Below are positions 7,090 to 16,400 of a stretch of 64,000 nucleotides of DNA, in pieces. Under the pieces are notes generated by a model, which was not told where the DNA came from, ran no database searches, and saw only the letters and a list, made by a program, of their open reading frames with translations. Source of the DNA: CAIVAT01 sp037137455 (lineage in GTDB: Bacteria; Bacteroidota; Bacteroidia; Bacteroidales; FEN-979); the NCBI GenBank assembly GCA_037137455.1, contig JBAXKG010000001.1, forward strand, positions 72,257 through 136,256, given 5' to 3'. How positions within the stretch are numbered: the stretch's first letter is position 1; every line of letters starts with the position of its first letter. A program made the translations under genes and the position numbers.

Positions 7090-10000
7090 TAATATCGCAT
7101 AAAGTATTTATTTGCTGTGTTTTATTGATATTTATTTCGCCTTTAAATGAAATGTTTTCGCAATCCAGCAAAGGTCAAAGTATACGCTTACACACGATTC
7201 CACTGACCAAGAAAAAAGAGGCATTTGCAGAAACGATCAACAAGCCATTAATTGGATTTGTCAGTTTAGAATCTTATGAAAATGCTGATGCAGAGATTAA
7301 AAATGCATATGATCAGTTAAAGGCATTCAGTGAATATTCTGCAGAATTTCTTACTTTGAAGGAATTAGAAAAACAGTTAAAGAAAAATGGAAAATTTTCA
7401 GTACTATGGATACACCGGCCCAATATTAGCGCTTTATCAGCTGCCGAAACCGATGAAAAATTGATAAAATCGTTAAAATCATATGTTGAAAGTGGCGGTA
7501 AATTACTGTTAACCCAACAAGCAGCTCATTATATTAATGTTCTCGGGCTGGAACCTATGGAACTGCAAGACAGCACCAAACAATGTGCAGATAATGGTAA
7601 TGGGCGCCGGCTGGGGTTTCATGCATTCAGGGAACATCCTTTGTTCACAGGGCTGAATGGTGGTTCATATATCTGCAGGCCTTCGATGGATATTGGGACC
7701 AGAATCACTGGTTTTTTTGGTGATCATGTTCCTCAGAATGGCAAGGTGGTTGCGGTTGACTGGGATTACATATTTTTGCGCGAAGATTCTAAATTGGTGT
7801 TGGAATATACATTAGGCAAAGGCAAAGTATTAGCTGTGGGTGGTTATATGAATTTCACCATCCCGAATACAAACCGAACACATCTCACTTTATTTACAAA
7901 AAATTGTTTTAATTACCTGTCGGATAAATATAAGGGCCAACCTGAATATTATTGGAATTATACTTTAAATTCCGTAACTGCCTGCCCTCCCCGACCAATA
8001 ACTGATCAACTTCTTATTGCTGTTCCACCTTCTGCAGGATGGGCAGTAAATTCAACTGATATTGATTTGAAACGACCTTTTGCTTCTGAAAATTTCTGGG
8101 ATGTTGCCGGAGAGCGTTTGTTAACGATGGGTATTGAAAAGGGCGGCATTGAAGAGGTATGGGCTCATCCATTCATGGCCTTTCGGGATTGGGAGGCAGG
8201 TATCAGGTTTGACTATAAGGACACAATTTTTTGGCTCAGTGATGAACGACCTGAAATTATTGTTAACCCTGCCTATTTCTCAAGGCAATATAAATTTCCA
8301 AGGGCATATCTGAAAGAAGTGATAGTCAATGACCCGACTGAACCAAATGGTGTGATTCATTACGAGTACCGTGGTGTCTATTCTGCCGAATTGATCATAC
8401 GGTTTAAATCGAACCTGCGGTGGATGTGGCCATACACAGATCGGGTAACCGGTTCGATATGCTATTCGTATGATAATGACCTCGATGCCATTACAATCCA
8501 GGATCAGTCGGGGGATCTTAACGTTATTATTGGAGGAACGAAGAAACCGGTTAAGCATATTATCGGACAATTTGATGGATTCAATTATATTAAAAAGGAC
8601 AGCTTATTTCAAGGTATCCCAACAGTGAAGATGCAGGTGGCTGGTTTAATGTGTTATAAACTTGAAATGAATGATAATCTCGATGTAGTTTACAGCGCTT
8701 CCAGTGAAGGATACAGCATCACCCATGCTCAATTCAACAAGACGGTTCATGATCCGGGACAGGTTTATCTCAGCGCCATAAAACATTCCAAATATATTCT
8801 CTCAAACAGCCTGATGATAACAACTCCCGATAAGGATTTCAATACCGGATACCGTTGGGCTTTACTGGCAACCGACCGCTTTTTCATCAACACCCCGGGA
8901 ATGGGAAAAGCGCTTGTAGCGGGTTATTCAACCACCCAAAATGGCTGGGATGGTGGCCACAAGGTAAATGGCCGGCCAGGTTATGGCTGGTACTTTGGAC
9001 GCGATGCCGAATGGAGCAGCTTTGCTTTGCTCGATTATGGCGATTTCGGAAAGGTGAAGTCCCAACTCGAATTTTTCAACAAATACCAGGACCTGAACGG
9101 TAAAATCTTCCATGAAGCCAGCACTTCAGGGCTGATCCATTACGATGCTGCTGATGCCACACCGTTGTATATTGTTCTTGCCGGAAAATATTTTCGTCAC
9201 ACCAATGATACTGCATTTCTCCGGGAAACATGGCCCAATGTTAAGCGTGCAATCGATTTTTGCTTTACTACCGACACTGATCGGGATCATTTGATCGAAA
9301 ATACCAATGTGGGGCACGGATGGGTTGAGGGTGGCGAATTGTTTGGCTCCCATTCAACAATTTATATGGCTGGTTCATGGGGGGCAGCATTGACTGAAGC
9401 TGTAAACATGGCCCGATTCATGAACGACAATGAATCAGAAAGTTATCAGAGTGAGGCGGAGGAGCAACGAAAAATCATCGACCGGGAATTCTGGAGTGAT
9501 TCAGAAAACTTTTACGCATATGGTAAAAACAAGGATGGTTCATTTCGCCGTGAGCAAACCATTCTTCCGGCGGTACCAATCTATTTCAGGATGGCCGACC
9601 GTGAAAAAGCTTCTTTTGCCATGAAAAAAATCGCAGGGAATGTATTTACCACAAATTGGGGGGTGCGCATACTTCGGGAAGATAGTCCATTGTTTAAACC
9701 TTCCGGTTATCATTATGGTAGTGTTTGGCCATTGTTTACAGGATGGGCCTCCCTCGCGGAATATGCCACCGGCAATTCCATCCAGGGATATTCGCATATC
9801 ATGAATAACCTGAATGTATACAAGAACTGGGGACTTGGTTTCGTTGAAGAGGTGCTGAACGGCGCTGAATATAAGCCTTCAGGGGTATGTGCTCATCAAT
9901 GCTGGTCAGAAACAATGGTATTGCAGCCTTCAATTGAAGGCATGCTCGGACTGGATATCAAGGCGCAGGAACAGAAGATATTTTTTTCACCACAACTTCC

Positions 10001-10574
10001 TGCAATGTGGGATTCTCTAAAAGTTCAAAATATCAGGATTGCGGGTCAAAAAGTTGATTTTCATTTTTCACGAACCAATAAAGTATATGAATATCAATTT
10101 TCTCTGGACCAGGGAAGTCCGGTTCGCATTGAATTTATGCCCTTTTTCCCTGCCGGAACCCGATTAATTGGGGTTACACTCGATGGGAAAGCCGTTCCTT
10201 TTACATCATTTAAATCCCTCCAATCGATGACCCTGATGGTTTCATTTGAACTTGGATCTGTTTCGAAACTCGTGGTGGAAACTGAGGGAGGAATGTCAGT
10301 ATTGCCTGTGGTGGCTGATCCAAAACCCGGTGATGCTGCAGAAGGAATAAGGATCCTTTCCACTCGTCTGGCTGGAAATCGATACCAGGTAGAGGTGGAG
10401 GGCAAAGCAAGGAGTTCGGGAATCCTTGAATTTTGGTCGAACGGGCAGGATTTAAAGGATGTTGACAATGCCCGGTTCCTGAATAAGACCGGAATGATTT
10501 ACAAATTTGCAGTAGATTTTGAGCCTTCAGAATCGAAATATCTGACTAAGACAATCACTATTAATATTCCATAG
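7086..10574 (+). CDS. Secreted large glycoside hydrolase with GDE-type (alpha/alpha)6 barrel
   Basis: A 1162-residue exported protein with a signal peptide (about 1-25, cleavage near FSQ). Residues about 50-260 resemble a GATase-like/ThuA-like alpha/beta domain (LLLTQQAAHYI...GLNGG). A beta-rich middle part follows. The catalytic region, about 590-970, has the signatures of amylo-1,6-glucosidase/GDE-type six-hairpin enzymes: FFINTPGMGKALVAG, GWYFGRDAEWSSFALLDYGDF, NTNVGHGWVEGGELFGSHS and GYHYGSVWPLFTGWA. The C-terminus is beta-sandwich-like. It probably cleaves an alpha-linked oligosaccharide in the periplasm; the substrate is unknown. It heads a run of three six-hairpin glycosidases and overlaps the HAD gene by 4 bp. 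Confidence 0.75.
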   Translation: MIISHKVFICCVLLIFISPLNEMFSQSSKGQSIRLHTIPLTKKKEAFAETINKPLIGFVSLESYENADAEIKNAYDQLKAFSEYSAEFLTLKELEKQLKKNGKFSVLWIHRPNISALSAAETDEKLIKSLKSYVESGGKLLLTQQAAHYINVLGLEPMELQDSTKQCADNGNGRRLGFHAFREHPLFTGLNGGSYICRPSMDIGTRITGFFGDHVPQNGKVVAVDWDYIFLREDSKLVLEYTLGKGKVLAVGGYMNFTIPNTNRTHLTLFTKNCFNYLSDKYKGQPEYYWNYTLNSVTACPPRPITDQLLIAVPPSAGWAVNSTDIDLKRPFASENFWDVAGERLLTMGIEKGGIEEVWAHPFMAFRDWEAGIRFDYKDTIFWLSDERPEIIVNPAYFSRQYKFPRAYLKEVIVNDPTEPNGVIHYEYRGVYSAELIIRFKSNLRWMWPYTDRVTGSICYSYDNDLDAITIQDQSGDLNVIIGGTKKPVKHIIGQFDGFNYIKKDSLFQGIPTVKMQVAGLMCYKLEMNDNLDVVYSASSEGYSITHAQFNKTVHDPGQVYLSAIKHSKYILSNSLMITTPDKDFNTGYRWALLATDRFFINTPGMGKALVAGYSTTQNGWDGGHKVNGRPGYGWYFGRDAEWSSFALLDYGDFGKVKSQLEFFNKYQDLNGKIFHEASTSGLIHYDAADATPLYIVLAGKYFRHTNDTAFLRETWPNVKRAIDFCFTTDTDRDHLIENTNVGHGWVEGGELFGSHSTIYMAGSWGAALTEAVNMARFMNDNESESYQSEAEEQRKIIDREFWSDSENFYAYGKNKDGSFRREQTILPAVPIYFRMADREKASFAMKKIAGNVFTTNWGVRILREDSPLFKPSGYHYGSVWPLFTGWASLAEYATGNSIQGYSHIMNNLNVYKNWGLGFVEEVLNGAEYKPSGVCAHQCWSETMVLQPSIEGMLGLDIKAQEQKIFFSPQLPAMWDSLKVQNIRIAGQKVDFHFSRTNKVYEYQFSLDQGSPVRIEFMPFFPAGTRLIGVTLDGKAVPFTSFKSLQSMTLMVSFELGSVSKLVVETEGGMSVLPVVADPKPGDAAEGIRILSTRLAGNRYQVEVEGKARSSGILEFWSNGQDLKDVDNARFLNKTGMIYKFAVDFEPSESKYLTKTITINIP

Positions 10575-10578
10575 CCGG

Positions 10579-12693
10579 GTGGTAAAAAGATATATTTTAC
10601 TTTTTCTTCTGACACAGGTTTCAGCAAGCGGTGCTGCGCAATTTCTTTCCAACCTGAAGGCCGTGAAAACGGATGCTATCTATACCACCTATGCAGCTCC
10701 ACCTGCACGTTCGCATTATAAAACCGACCAGGGGTACCAGTTTCAGTGGTTTGATGACGGTTCGGGAGTAGAATTTATTTCCAAAGACGGTCCGAATTTT
10801 GGAATCGCTTTTCAAAATGAAAATCGTCTGATATTCAGGCTTCAGGAACTTTTCAGAGAACCAGTTGTTACAACTTCCTATAGTGATCTGGTGAAATATT
10901 TTTATTATCCGGTGAAGGATTTACGTGTTGAAGTATTCTTTGCTGCATATAGTTCTGAATTGGCAATAATACAATTTCGAATAATCAATGAAGGCCAATT
11001 CCCTGTCGCATTTACGGCAATACCATATCTTTACTATCCATCTTCCGATAGTACGCTTGAAATTGAGCATCAGTCAAATCCGGACGGCTATACATTTCCA
11101 CTTCAGAAGAAACGCGATGGCTGGATGGTTGAGCACAACATTCCGTTGATCGAACATTTGTCAGGAAATCTGAAGTCCAGTCTGAAATATGATAGTGTTT
11201 TCACATTTTTATTAAAAAATGGTCAAAGCCAGGTTCACAAGAGATCAGAACCATTAGCAAGTCTTAAGGAATCACTAAAGATGCAAAAAAGAGGCGCCTC
11301 TTTTATCAATGGGATAGCATGTTTTAGTTCCTTTCGGATTCAGCCAAGAGAATCGACCTCATTCAAAGTTTTTATTGAGCTGAACGAAGCACGGAAAACA
11401 ATGTCGGAAGCGAGTCGTGAAGTATGCGAGACTATACAAAAAAGTGAGGAAGTGATTTTGAAAAATTTATCACTTGATCGATTAGTTGAAGAGGATGAGA
11501 ATGCTTACGCGAATATCCCAAAGTTGACTTTCACTGACAAGGATAGGGAGATGCTTTACTGGAGCTCCTTTTCGCTAATGCGACAATGCATGATGCCACC
11601 TGAAGGAGAATGCCGGCACAATTACTACGTTTTTTCACGTGAACCACGATGGGGTTGGGGATATGGCGGGCAGGTGTTTCACGAAAGTCTGGCAATGTTG
11701 GCTTGGGTATATATGGATCCAAAAGGTGCGATGAATTCTCAGCGGGTTTTTATGGATCGTCAGAGACCAGATGGTTACATAAATTATCGCACCGGGCCAT
11801 ATTTGAATGAAACCATCGAAACGAATGGTAAACCGACCAGTTCGGCGCCTTGGTTCAACTATGAAAACTTCGAAATTTATAAAATCACCCGTGACAAGCA
11901 ATTTTTAAAAGAGGCTTATGAATCTGGTAAAAAATTTTACCAATATTATTTAGCCAGCCGCGATTCAAACAGCAATGGTTTATGCGAATGGGGCGCTCAT
12001 GCTGAATTGGAATCTGTACGCGATGCACGGGTAGCTGTTTGGGATAAGGTTGGCTGGGCAGCTAATTTCGAAGGAGTTGATGTGAATTCTATGCTGGTTA
12101 TGGAGGCAAAGTCGCTGGCAGAAATGGCGAAGTTATTGGGTCTGGCTGATGAATCTAAAAAATGGCAGGAAGACACAAGGCAGCGGAGTTCATTAATCAA
12201 CAGCGCCATGTGGGATTCTGAAACCAGGTTTTATTACAATGTGAACAAAAAAGATCAGTCTTTCAGTTTTCATTCACCAAATGATTTGAAGATAAAGGAG
12301 ATCATTGGTTTTCTGCCACTTTGGGCCGGTGTGGCAGATAAGGAGAAAGCCGGATATCTGGTTGATAAAATGACTGACACTACTGAATTCTGGCGCCCTT
12401 TCGGTGTACCATCTCTCTCGGCTAAAAGTGATTATTATTGTCCGATCGGTTATTGGAACGGTCCGGTATGGGTGCAGTGGGAATATCTGTTATTCCGGGG
12501 CCTTCGGGACAACGGCTATGAAAAAGTGGCGGATCAGCTTGCCGGTCGTGTTCTTGAAAATATGATTTACCATCTTAAAAAAGATCACGTTTTCTGGGAA
12601 TTCTACAGCGCTGACGATTACCATGCCGGCTGGAACAAAACCTACATCTGGGCGGGAATTGCAGCACTATTCCTTATAGAGAAGATTCAATAA
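10579..12693 (+). CDS. Secreted MGH1-like six-hairpin glycoside hydrolase (paralogue A)
   Basis: A 704-residue exported protein with a GTG start (10579) only 4 bp after the previous stop, and a signal peptide (1-20, ASGAAQ). A beta-sandwich precedes an (alpha/alpha)6 catalytic domain from about 320, with RWGWGYGGQVFHESLAML, RPDGYINYRTGP, EWGAHAELESVRDA and YWNGPVWVQWEYLLFRGL. These resemble trehalase/GH63/mannosylglycerate-hydrolase-like enzymes. The acidic residues in EWGAH and WEF are candidate catalytic groups. It is clearly paralogous to the next gene (shared NPxWGWG, DP..A..SQRV, WNGPVW). The substrate is unknown. Confidence 0.72.
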   Translation: MVKRYILLFLLTQVSASGAAQFLSNLKAVKTDAIYTTYAAPPARSHYKTDQGYQFQWFDDGSGVEFISKDGPNFGIAFQNENRLIFRLQELFREPVVTTSYSDLVKYFYYPVKDLRVEVFFAAYSSELAIIQFRIINEGQFPVAFTAIPYLYYPSSDSTLEIEHQSNPDGYTFPLQKKRDGWMVEHNIPLIEHLSGNLKSSLKYDSVFTFLLKNGQSQVHKRSEPLASLKESLKMQKRGASFINGIACFSSFRIQPRESTSFKVFIELNEARKTMSEASREVCETIQKSEEVILKNLSLDRLVEEDENAYANIPKLTFTDKDREMLYWSSFSLMRQCMMPPEGECRHNYYVFSREPRWGWGYGGQVFHESLAMLAWVYMDPKGAMNSQRVFMDRQRPDGYINYRTGPYLNETIETNGKPTSSAPWFNYENFEIYKITRDKQFLKEAYESGKKFYQYYLASRDSNSNGLCEWGAHAELESVRDARVAVWDKVGWAANFEGVDVNSMLVMEAKSLAEMAKLLGLADESKKWQEDTRQRSSLINSAMWDSETRFYYNVNKKDQSFSFHSPNDLKIKEIIGFLPLWAGVADKEKAGYLVDKMTDTTEFWRPFGVPSLSAKSDYYCPIGYWNGPVWVQWEYLLFRGLRDNGYEKVADQLAGRVLENMIYHLKKDHVFWEFYSADDYHAGWNKTYIWAGIAALFLIEKIQ

Positions 12694-12717
12694 GATTGTA
12701 GTAATATCACAAATTGT

Positions 12718-14862
12718 ATGAAAAAATCAATACTCCTTGCTTTTTACACTCTTTATGGATTGTTACTGGTCGCCCAGCAATTCAAGACCATCGAGGATTA
12801 TGTGCGCATCAGCGCCAGGGCAGATGACCCGCTTTACACGACCTATGCCGCTGCTATGTCGCGCTCACAACTATATGGAGACAAGGCTTACAAGATGGAT
12901 TATTATTCCGATTGTCGTCCGGTCAGTTATTCGTCAGATAATGCCGGGATGATGTTTTGCATATGGAAGGTTGACGATGTCGTTATTCCCCGGATCGGAG
13001 AATTTCTTGTGAAACCGGTAGTTAAATTTTCTTTCCCTGATATGGCCATTATGGAGTATGAGCCAATTCGCGGGATCCTGGTAAAAGAGACATTCTTTGT
13101 CTACAGTTCGTCGATTGCGATAGTAGATATGGAGATTAAAAACACAGATAAGATTCCGCATGAAGTTGCCGTTTATCCAATATTGGAAACATTTAATGAT
13201 TCGCTTGGTATCGTAAGATATGATGGGACATCAGATGGGTATTTGACGCAGCGGTATGAAAGCCCCTATCGACTTATAAGCAGTCTGAAGATGGAATACG
13301 GATATCCCACGAGAGTCAGGGATTTTTTTACCAGCAACCGTGAAACTGCATCGCATGGAGGATATTCAGGCGATATGAACAATTTTTACAATATAATAAA
13401 AACTGATTTTTATTCAGATAAACGAATCGATTCCCTGAACATGAAGCCGGATGGCTTTGTCGATTTTATCGCGTTGCACCTGAAGAAGCGATTGAAACCG
13501 GGTGAATCTGTCAATTTCAGGTATCTCCGTGGATCTCAGGATCAAAATGAAGAGCCTGCAAAACTTATCAGGATAGTCGATTCTATTAAGAATTTCATGC
13601 TCAAAACCTACTACGAAGACAATCTGATTCTGTATTCGAAGGTTCCCCGAATCGCTTTCAAAAGCCAATCAGAAAAGCTTGCTTACCTGAGCGCTTTTAA
13701 CCTTGCCCGCGGATGCATGTACCCGCCATCAGGAAAAACGAAGTACAACTTCTATGTGTTTTCGCGAAACCCTCTTTGGGGATGGGGCCATGGGCACCAG
13801 GTATTGCATGAGTCGCTCAGTATGATAGCCTATGCTTACATGGATCCAAAATCGGCAGAAGGTTCACAACGGGTGTATATTGAACAGCAACGTGAAGACG
13901 GGTTGATTGCTTACCGGCATGGACCGCGCGGGTTGCAGGATTATCCGCATAAAAATATGTCGACCACTTCGGCGCCGTTTTTCAATTGGATCAACCTTGA
14001 GATATATAAAGCTGGTAAAGACAAACAATTCCTGGCCGAAGCCTATGCTTCAGGGAGCAGATATGTTGAATGGCTGATTAAAAACCGTGACACCGATCAG
14101 GATGGTACTTTTGAATGGGGACCGTATGGCATTATTGAAAATGTACGTGACTGGTACAATGCAGTCTTCCAGGTTTCGGCCGAGCGCTATTTAGATGTCG
14201 ACAAAGAGGATATTTCAGATGAATTGGAATGCCTTGACCTGACGTTGATGGTGATTAAGGAGGAACGGAGCCTGGCGAAGATGGCCAGCATTCTTGGAAA
14301 AACCTCAGAAGCAAAAAAATGGATGAACCTGGCCGACACAACTTCAAAGTTAGTGAATGAACGGATGTGGGATGAAACCTCGGGGTTTTATTACTCAGTC
14401 AACAAAAAGGATCACACCTTCCAGTTTATGACCCGTGACCTGAAACGGCTGGAAATCATTGGGTTTCTGTCGCTTTGGGCAGAGGCAGTTCCAAAGGAGC
14501 GGGCAGCAAGATTGATTCAGACACTTACCGACACCACGAAATTCTGGCGGAAATACGGTGTTCCAACCCTCTCGGCACAGGATCCATGGTATAATTCTAA
14601 TGTTGACTACTGCTGCAAATGGAATGGCCCGGTTTGGATGCTTTGGGATTACATGGTGTACGATGGCCTGCGGAGTTATGGATACAACGAAATCGCACAT
14701 CAGCTTGCCGGAAAAATGGTCAGTGCAGTTACTGTTCAGCTTTCGAAGAACCATAACTATTGGGAGTCATACAGTCCCGACAACGAGGTGCTGAATTGCC
14801 CGACAAACTATATCTGGGACGCCATTATTGCGAAATTGCTGATTGATGAAAGTCAGAAATAG
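12718..14862 (+). CDS. Secreted MGH1-like six-hairpin glycoside hydrolase (paralogue B)
   Basis: A 714-residue exported protein with a signal peptide (1-20, ending VAQQ). It parallels the preceding gene along its whole length: N-terminal DDPLYTTYAA, NPLWGWGHGHQVLHESLSMIAYAYMDP, REDGLIAYRHGP, FEWGPYGIIENVRDW, CCKWNGPVWMLWDYMVYDGL, and a C-terminal YWESYSPDN...NYIWDAIIA. The pair therefore arose by tandem duplication and has diverged. It probably acts in the periplasm on the same glycan class as its neighbour. Its 3' end carries the promoter of the GH172 gene. Confidence 0.72.
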   Translation: MKKSILLAFYTLYGLLLVAQQFKTIEDYVRISARADDPLYTTYAAAMSRSQLYGDKAYKMDYYSDCRPVSYSSDNAGMMFCIWKVDDVVIPRIGEFLVKPVVKFSFPDMAIMEYEPIRGILVKETFFVYSSSIAIVDMEIKNTDKIPHEVAVYPILETFNDSLGIVRYDGTSDGYLTQRYESPYRLISSLKMEYGYPTRVRDFFTSNRETASHGGYSGDMNNFYNIIKTDFYSDKRIDSLNMKPDGFVDFIALHLKKRLKPGESVNFRYLRGSQDQNEEPAKLIRIVDSIKNFMLKTYYEDNLILYSKVPRIAFKSQSEKLAYLSAFNLARGCMYPPSGKTKYNFYVFSRNPLWGWGHGHQVLHESLSMIAYAYMDPKSAEGSQRVYIEQQREDGLIAYRHGPRGLQDYPHKNMSTTSAPFFNWINLEIYKAGKDKQFLAEAYASGSRYVEWLIKNRDTDQDGTFEWGPYGIIENVRDWYNAVFQVSAERYLDVDKEDISDELECLDLTLMVIKEERSLAKMASILGKTSEAKKWMNLADTTSKLVNERMWDETSGFYYSVNKKDHTFQFMTRDLKRLEIIGFLSLWAEAVPKERAARLIQTLTDTTKFWRKYGVPTLSAQDPWYNSNVDYCCKWNGPVWMLWDYMVYDGLRSYGYNEIAHQLAGKMVSAVTVQLSKNHNYWESYSPDNEVLNCPTNYIWDAIIAKLLIDESQK

Positions 14863-14872
14863 TATACCTTTG
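14843..14872 (+). promoter_or_regulatory. Bacteroidota-type promoter for the GH172 gene
   Basis: TTG (14843-14845), 19 bp, then TACCTTTG (14865-14872). It overlaps the last codons of the upstream gene and ends 19 bp before the ATG at 14892, so the GH172 gene can be expressed separately from the glycosidases upstream. Confidence 0.65.
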
Positions 14873-14891
14873 CAGGTTGAAAGTGGGTTTT

Positions 14892-16391
14892 ATGAAAAAG
14901 TTTTTTTTCTTCGCCGGGATTACAGGTTTGATCTTTTTGTTAAGTTTGACATCATGCAATACAGGCTACCGCACCGATATTCAGCATTTGTTATCACCAG
15001 CTGCCCTGCCCTACCTGAAAAACAGCAAATTGATACAGGTTTCAAGTTATGATACTTCGGGAGGTAACGAAGATCATATAACAATTGCGCCTGGTAAAAA
15101 AGCAACCGTTTTTGATGCTGAAGGCCCCGGAATGATTGTAAGGATGTGGTTTGCAATTGATTCCTGGGACCCATATTTTCTTCGTAGAATTGTAATCCGA
15201 ATTTACTGGGATGATGAACCAAAACCATCTGTTGAGGTTCCTATCGGTGATTTTTTCGGATGCGGATTTAAATACAAGCAGTATATTTCACAATTCATGG
15301 GCATGACGAGTGGCGGTTATTTCTGTTATTTCCCTATGCCTTTTGAACGTAAAGCCAGGATTGAGATTGCCAATGAAACAAGGCAGGAGGTCTTTGGTTT
15401 TTTTTACCAGGTTGACTATCAGAAATTTGAAGGTGCACTCGAGTCGGATGTAGCCTATTTTCATGCACAATGGAACAGGAGCATCAGAACCAATTACGAC
15501 TCAAATTTTGTAATTCTTAATGCCGAGGGCAAGGGTCACCTTGTAGGCGTAAACCTCAACTTACAATCTTATGATGGCGGGCTTAGGTTTCTTGAAGGGG
15601 ATGAGATGATTTATGTTGATGGAGAGAAGAGGCCCTCGATTCACGGTACAGGAACAGGAGATTATTTTTCTGCCGGATGGTATTTCAACAAAGGAGAATT
15701 TAATGGTCAATATAACGGTTTAATTTACAAGAACGATACGTTGGGACAAATTGCCGCTTACCGCTTTTATATTATGGATCCCATACCGTTTAAGAAAAAT
15801 ATTAAGGTCACTATCGAACATGGCCATGGTAACCAGGATATTGCCGACTATAGTTCCACGGCATATTGGTACCAAATGGAATCCCATAAAACATTCCCTC
15901 ATTTTCCCGTAGCTGGCCAGAGGATTCCCTTGCGAATTGTTAAACCAGTACGTATGTACGAAGCGGAGAAGTTGAAATTCAAGCTGGAGGGGTTAAAGTC
16001 GAAGGTTATTGATATGTCTGACTATGGGCCTGAATGGGGTGATAACAAACAGATAGTAATTGAAGCCCGGGATAAATCATCATTTGGTCTTGAAATTAAT
16101 GGACTCAAGGAGTCTGTTTATGATATGAAACTTTACTATTCAACAGGTCCGGGTTACGGCAACGCAGATATTTATGTTAACAATATAAAGGCCGGAACAA
16201 TCAACGGATATTCACCCCACATTTTACCAAATGGCAAGGTAACCCTTACAGGGTTGAAAACACAGACAGGATCTGTGGAGATCCGTTTTGTGGTTACCGG
16301 GAAAGATAATCTGTCAAAGGGATATTTCATCGGCCTCGATGGGGTTAGCATGGAACCAAAGCGCGTTTACATTCCTGAAAAATCCATCTGA
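14892..16391 (+). CDS. GH172 (DUF2961) family lipoprotein
   Basis: From ATG 14892 the protein has a lipoprotein signal peptide with lipobox LTSC, so it is membrane anchored. The body matches DUF2961, now glycoside hydrolase family 172 (fructofuranosidase/arabinofuranosidase-type activities): AEGPGMIVRMWFAID, VPIGDFFGCG, CYFPMPFERKARIEI, LEGDEMIYVDGE and GTGTGDYFSAGW. Members usually read GTGTEDYF at the last site; here glycine replaces glutamate. A C-terminal beta domain of about 130 residues follows (MYEAEKLKFKLEG onward). A TTG 15 bp upstream is less likely as start because it precedes the hydrophobic core awkwardly. Confidence 0.8.
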   Translation: MKKFFFFAGITGLIFLLSLTSCNTGYRTDIQHLLSPAALPYLKNSKLIQVSSYDTSGGNEDHITIAPGKKATVFDAEGPGMIVRMWFAIDSWDPYFLRRIVIRIYWDDEPKPSVEVPIGDFFGCGFKYKQYISQFMGMTSGGYFCYFPMPFERKARIEIANETRQEVFGFFYQVDYQKFEGALESDVAYFHAQWNRSIRTNYDSNFVILNAEGKGHLVGVNLNLQSYDGGLRFLEGDEMIYVDGEKRPSIHGTGTGDYFSAGWYFNKGEFNGQYNGLIYKNDTLGQIAAYRFYIMDPIPFKKNIKVTIEHGHGNQDIADYSSTAYWYQMESHKTFPHFPVAGQRIPLRIVKPVRMYEAEKLKFKLEGLKSKVIDMSDYGPEWGDNKQIVIEARDKSSFGLEINGLKESVYDMKLYYSTGPGYGNADIYVNNIKAGTINGYSPHILPNGKVTLTGLKTQTGSVEIRFVVTGKDNLSKGYFIGLDGVSMEPKRVYIPEKSI

Positions 16392-16400
16392 TAACAAAAA

